Assembly: GCA_958435885.1 (NCBI GenBank)
Contig: CAUBHZ010000161.1
Coordinates: 1-5,115, forward strand
Length of the DNA: 5,115 nt
Source of the DNA: an uncultured Intestinimonas sp.
GTDB lineage: Bacteria; Bacillota_A; Clostridia; Oscillospirales; Oscillospiraceae
Direction of reading: 5' to 3'
Shown: positions 4,663 through 5,115 of the stretch, piece after piece
Layout: every line of letters begins with the position of its first letter
Position numbering within the stretch: position 1 is the first letter of the stretch
Notes under the pieces: generated by a model
Database searches by the model: none
What the model was told of the DNA's origin: nothing
Seen by the model: only the letters and a program-made list of their open reading frames with translations
Made by a program: the position numbers and the translations under genes

Positions 4663-5115
4663 TTGCTGACATTGACCACACTGGCCAGCGGCTCCTCCGG
4701 CAACTGCGCCCTCCTCTCCGACGGAGAGACCCACCTGCTGCTGGACGCGGGCATCTCCTGCCGCCGGATCTGCACCGCCCTGGCCTGGCTGAACATTCCG
4801 CCGGAGTCTCTTGCCGGGGTCCTCATCACCCATGAGCACGCCGACCACATCTCCGGCCTCGCCACCCTACATAAGCGGTTCCGCCTGCCGGTCTACACCA
4901 GTCCCGGCACCGCCCGGCAGCTGTGCTACCGCATCGCCGCCCTGGAGGACGTGGTCCGGACCTGCGCCCCGGGGAGCAGCTTCACCGTGGGCGGCCTGGA
5001 CGTGGAGACCTTCCCCATCTCCCACGACGCCGCCGAGCCCATGGGCTTCGCCGTCTCCAGCGGGGACCGGAAGGCCGCCCTGGTCACCGACCTGGGGGTG
5101 GTGACCCAGGCCGTC
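4663..5115 (+). CDS. walJ: WalJ/YycJ-type metallo-beta-lactamase-fold hydrolase (3' end cut by window edge)
   Basis: The first 151 residues of an MBL-fold protein of the YycJ/WalJ family, usually about 260 residues. The N-terminus has the family's LASGSSGN (7-14) and LLLDAG (25-30). Metal-ligand motif HEHADH is at 57-62 (ITHEHADHISGL), followed by SHDAAEP with His121 and TDLG with Asp143. The layout closely follows Bacillus WalJ from memory (LASGSTGN, THEHSDH, SHDAAEP, TDTG). WalJ is a predicted cytoplasmic metal-dependent hydrolase linked to the WalRK system and reported to affect coordination of cell division with DNA replication; its substrate is not settled. The start is TTG with GGGAG 9 nt upstream. 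It sits behind the murA terminator, with no clear promoter of its own in the 45-nt gap. Finding it beside walR/walK supports the Wal assignment of that pair. Confidence 0.9.
   Translation, partial: MLTLTTLASGSSGNCALLSDGETHLLLDAGISCRRICTALAWLNIPPESLAGVLITHEHADHISGLATLHKRFRLPVYTSPGTARQLCYRIAALEDVVRTCAPGSSFTVGGLDVETFPISHDAAEPMGFAVSSGDRKAALVTDLGVVTQAV

Overview
The window is a compact, GC-rich stretch (roughly 60-65 % G+C by eye, with third codon positions mostly G or C) that reads as a chromosomal core region of a Gram-positive Clostridia-type bacterium. The evidence is a WalR/WalK-type two-component pair, a YycJ/WalJ-type metallo-hydrolase, a MurA of the Firmicutes MurAB/MurZ flavour, strong AGGAGG-like ribosome binding sites, TTG starts and sigma-A promoters set in an AT-rich intergenic island. 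A GC-rich gut Oscillospiraceae relative (Flavonifractor/Lawsonibacter-like) is my best guess. It rests on remembered protein style, not on a search.

Left half, minus strand: one transcription unit runs nudF (2430-2966, ADP-ribose pyrophosphatase-like Nudix hydrolase), walR (1691-2395, OmpR/PhoB-family response regulator) and walK (1-1644, sensor histidine kinase cut by the window edge just before the end of its ATPase domain). Gaps are 34 and 46 nt, and each gene has its own Shine-Dalgarno sequence.

Middle: 2967-3266 is a 300-bp divergent control region. It holds a promoter for each direction, both with a perfect TGn extension of the -10 box. The words GTAACATT and TGTAAAA each occur on both sides of the murA promoter. 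One cluster forms an 11-of-12 match to the WalR consensus (TGTWAH-N5-TGTWAH). The murA transcript would carry a leader of about 127 nt with two strong hairpins.

Right half, plus strand: murA (3267-4568, UDP-GlcNAc enolpyruvyl transferase, TTG start) is followed by a clear intrinsic terminator (4574-4617). Then comes walJ (4663-5115, MBL-fold hydrolase, TTG start, cut by the right edge).

Together the genes join the Wal cell-wall homeostasis regulators with the first committed step of peptidoglycan synthesis. Instead of a single walRK...J operon, the Wal genes here are split into divergent units either side of nudF and murA, and the shared control region carries a candidate WalR site. All genes belong to known families. 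The new element, if any, is the arrangement and the control region. I see no tRNA, rRNA, mobile element, CRISPR array or phage gene.
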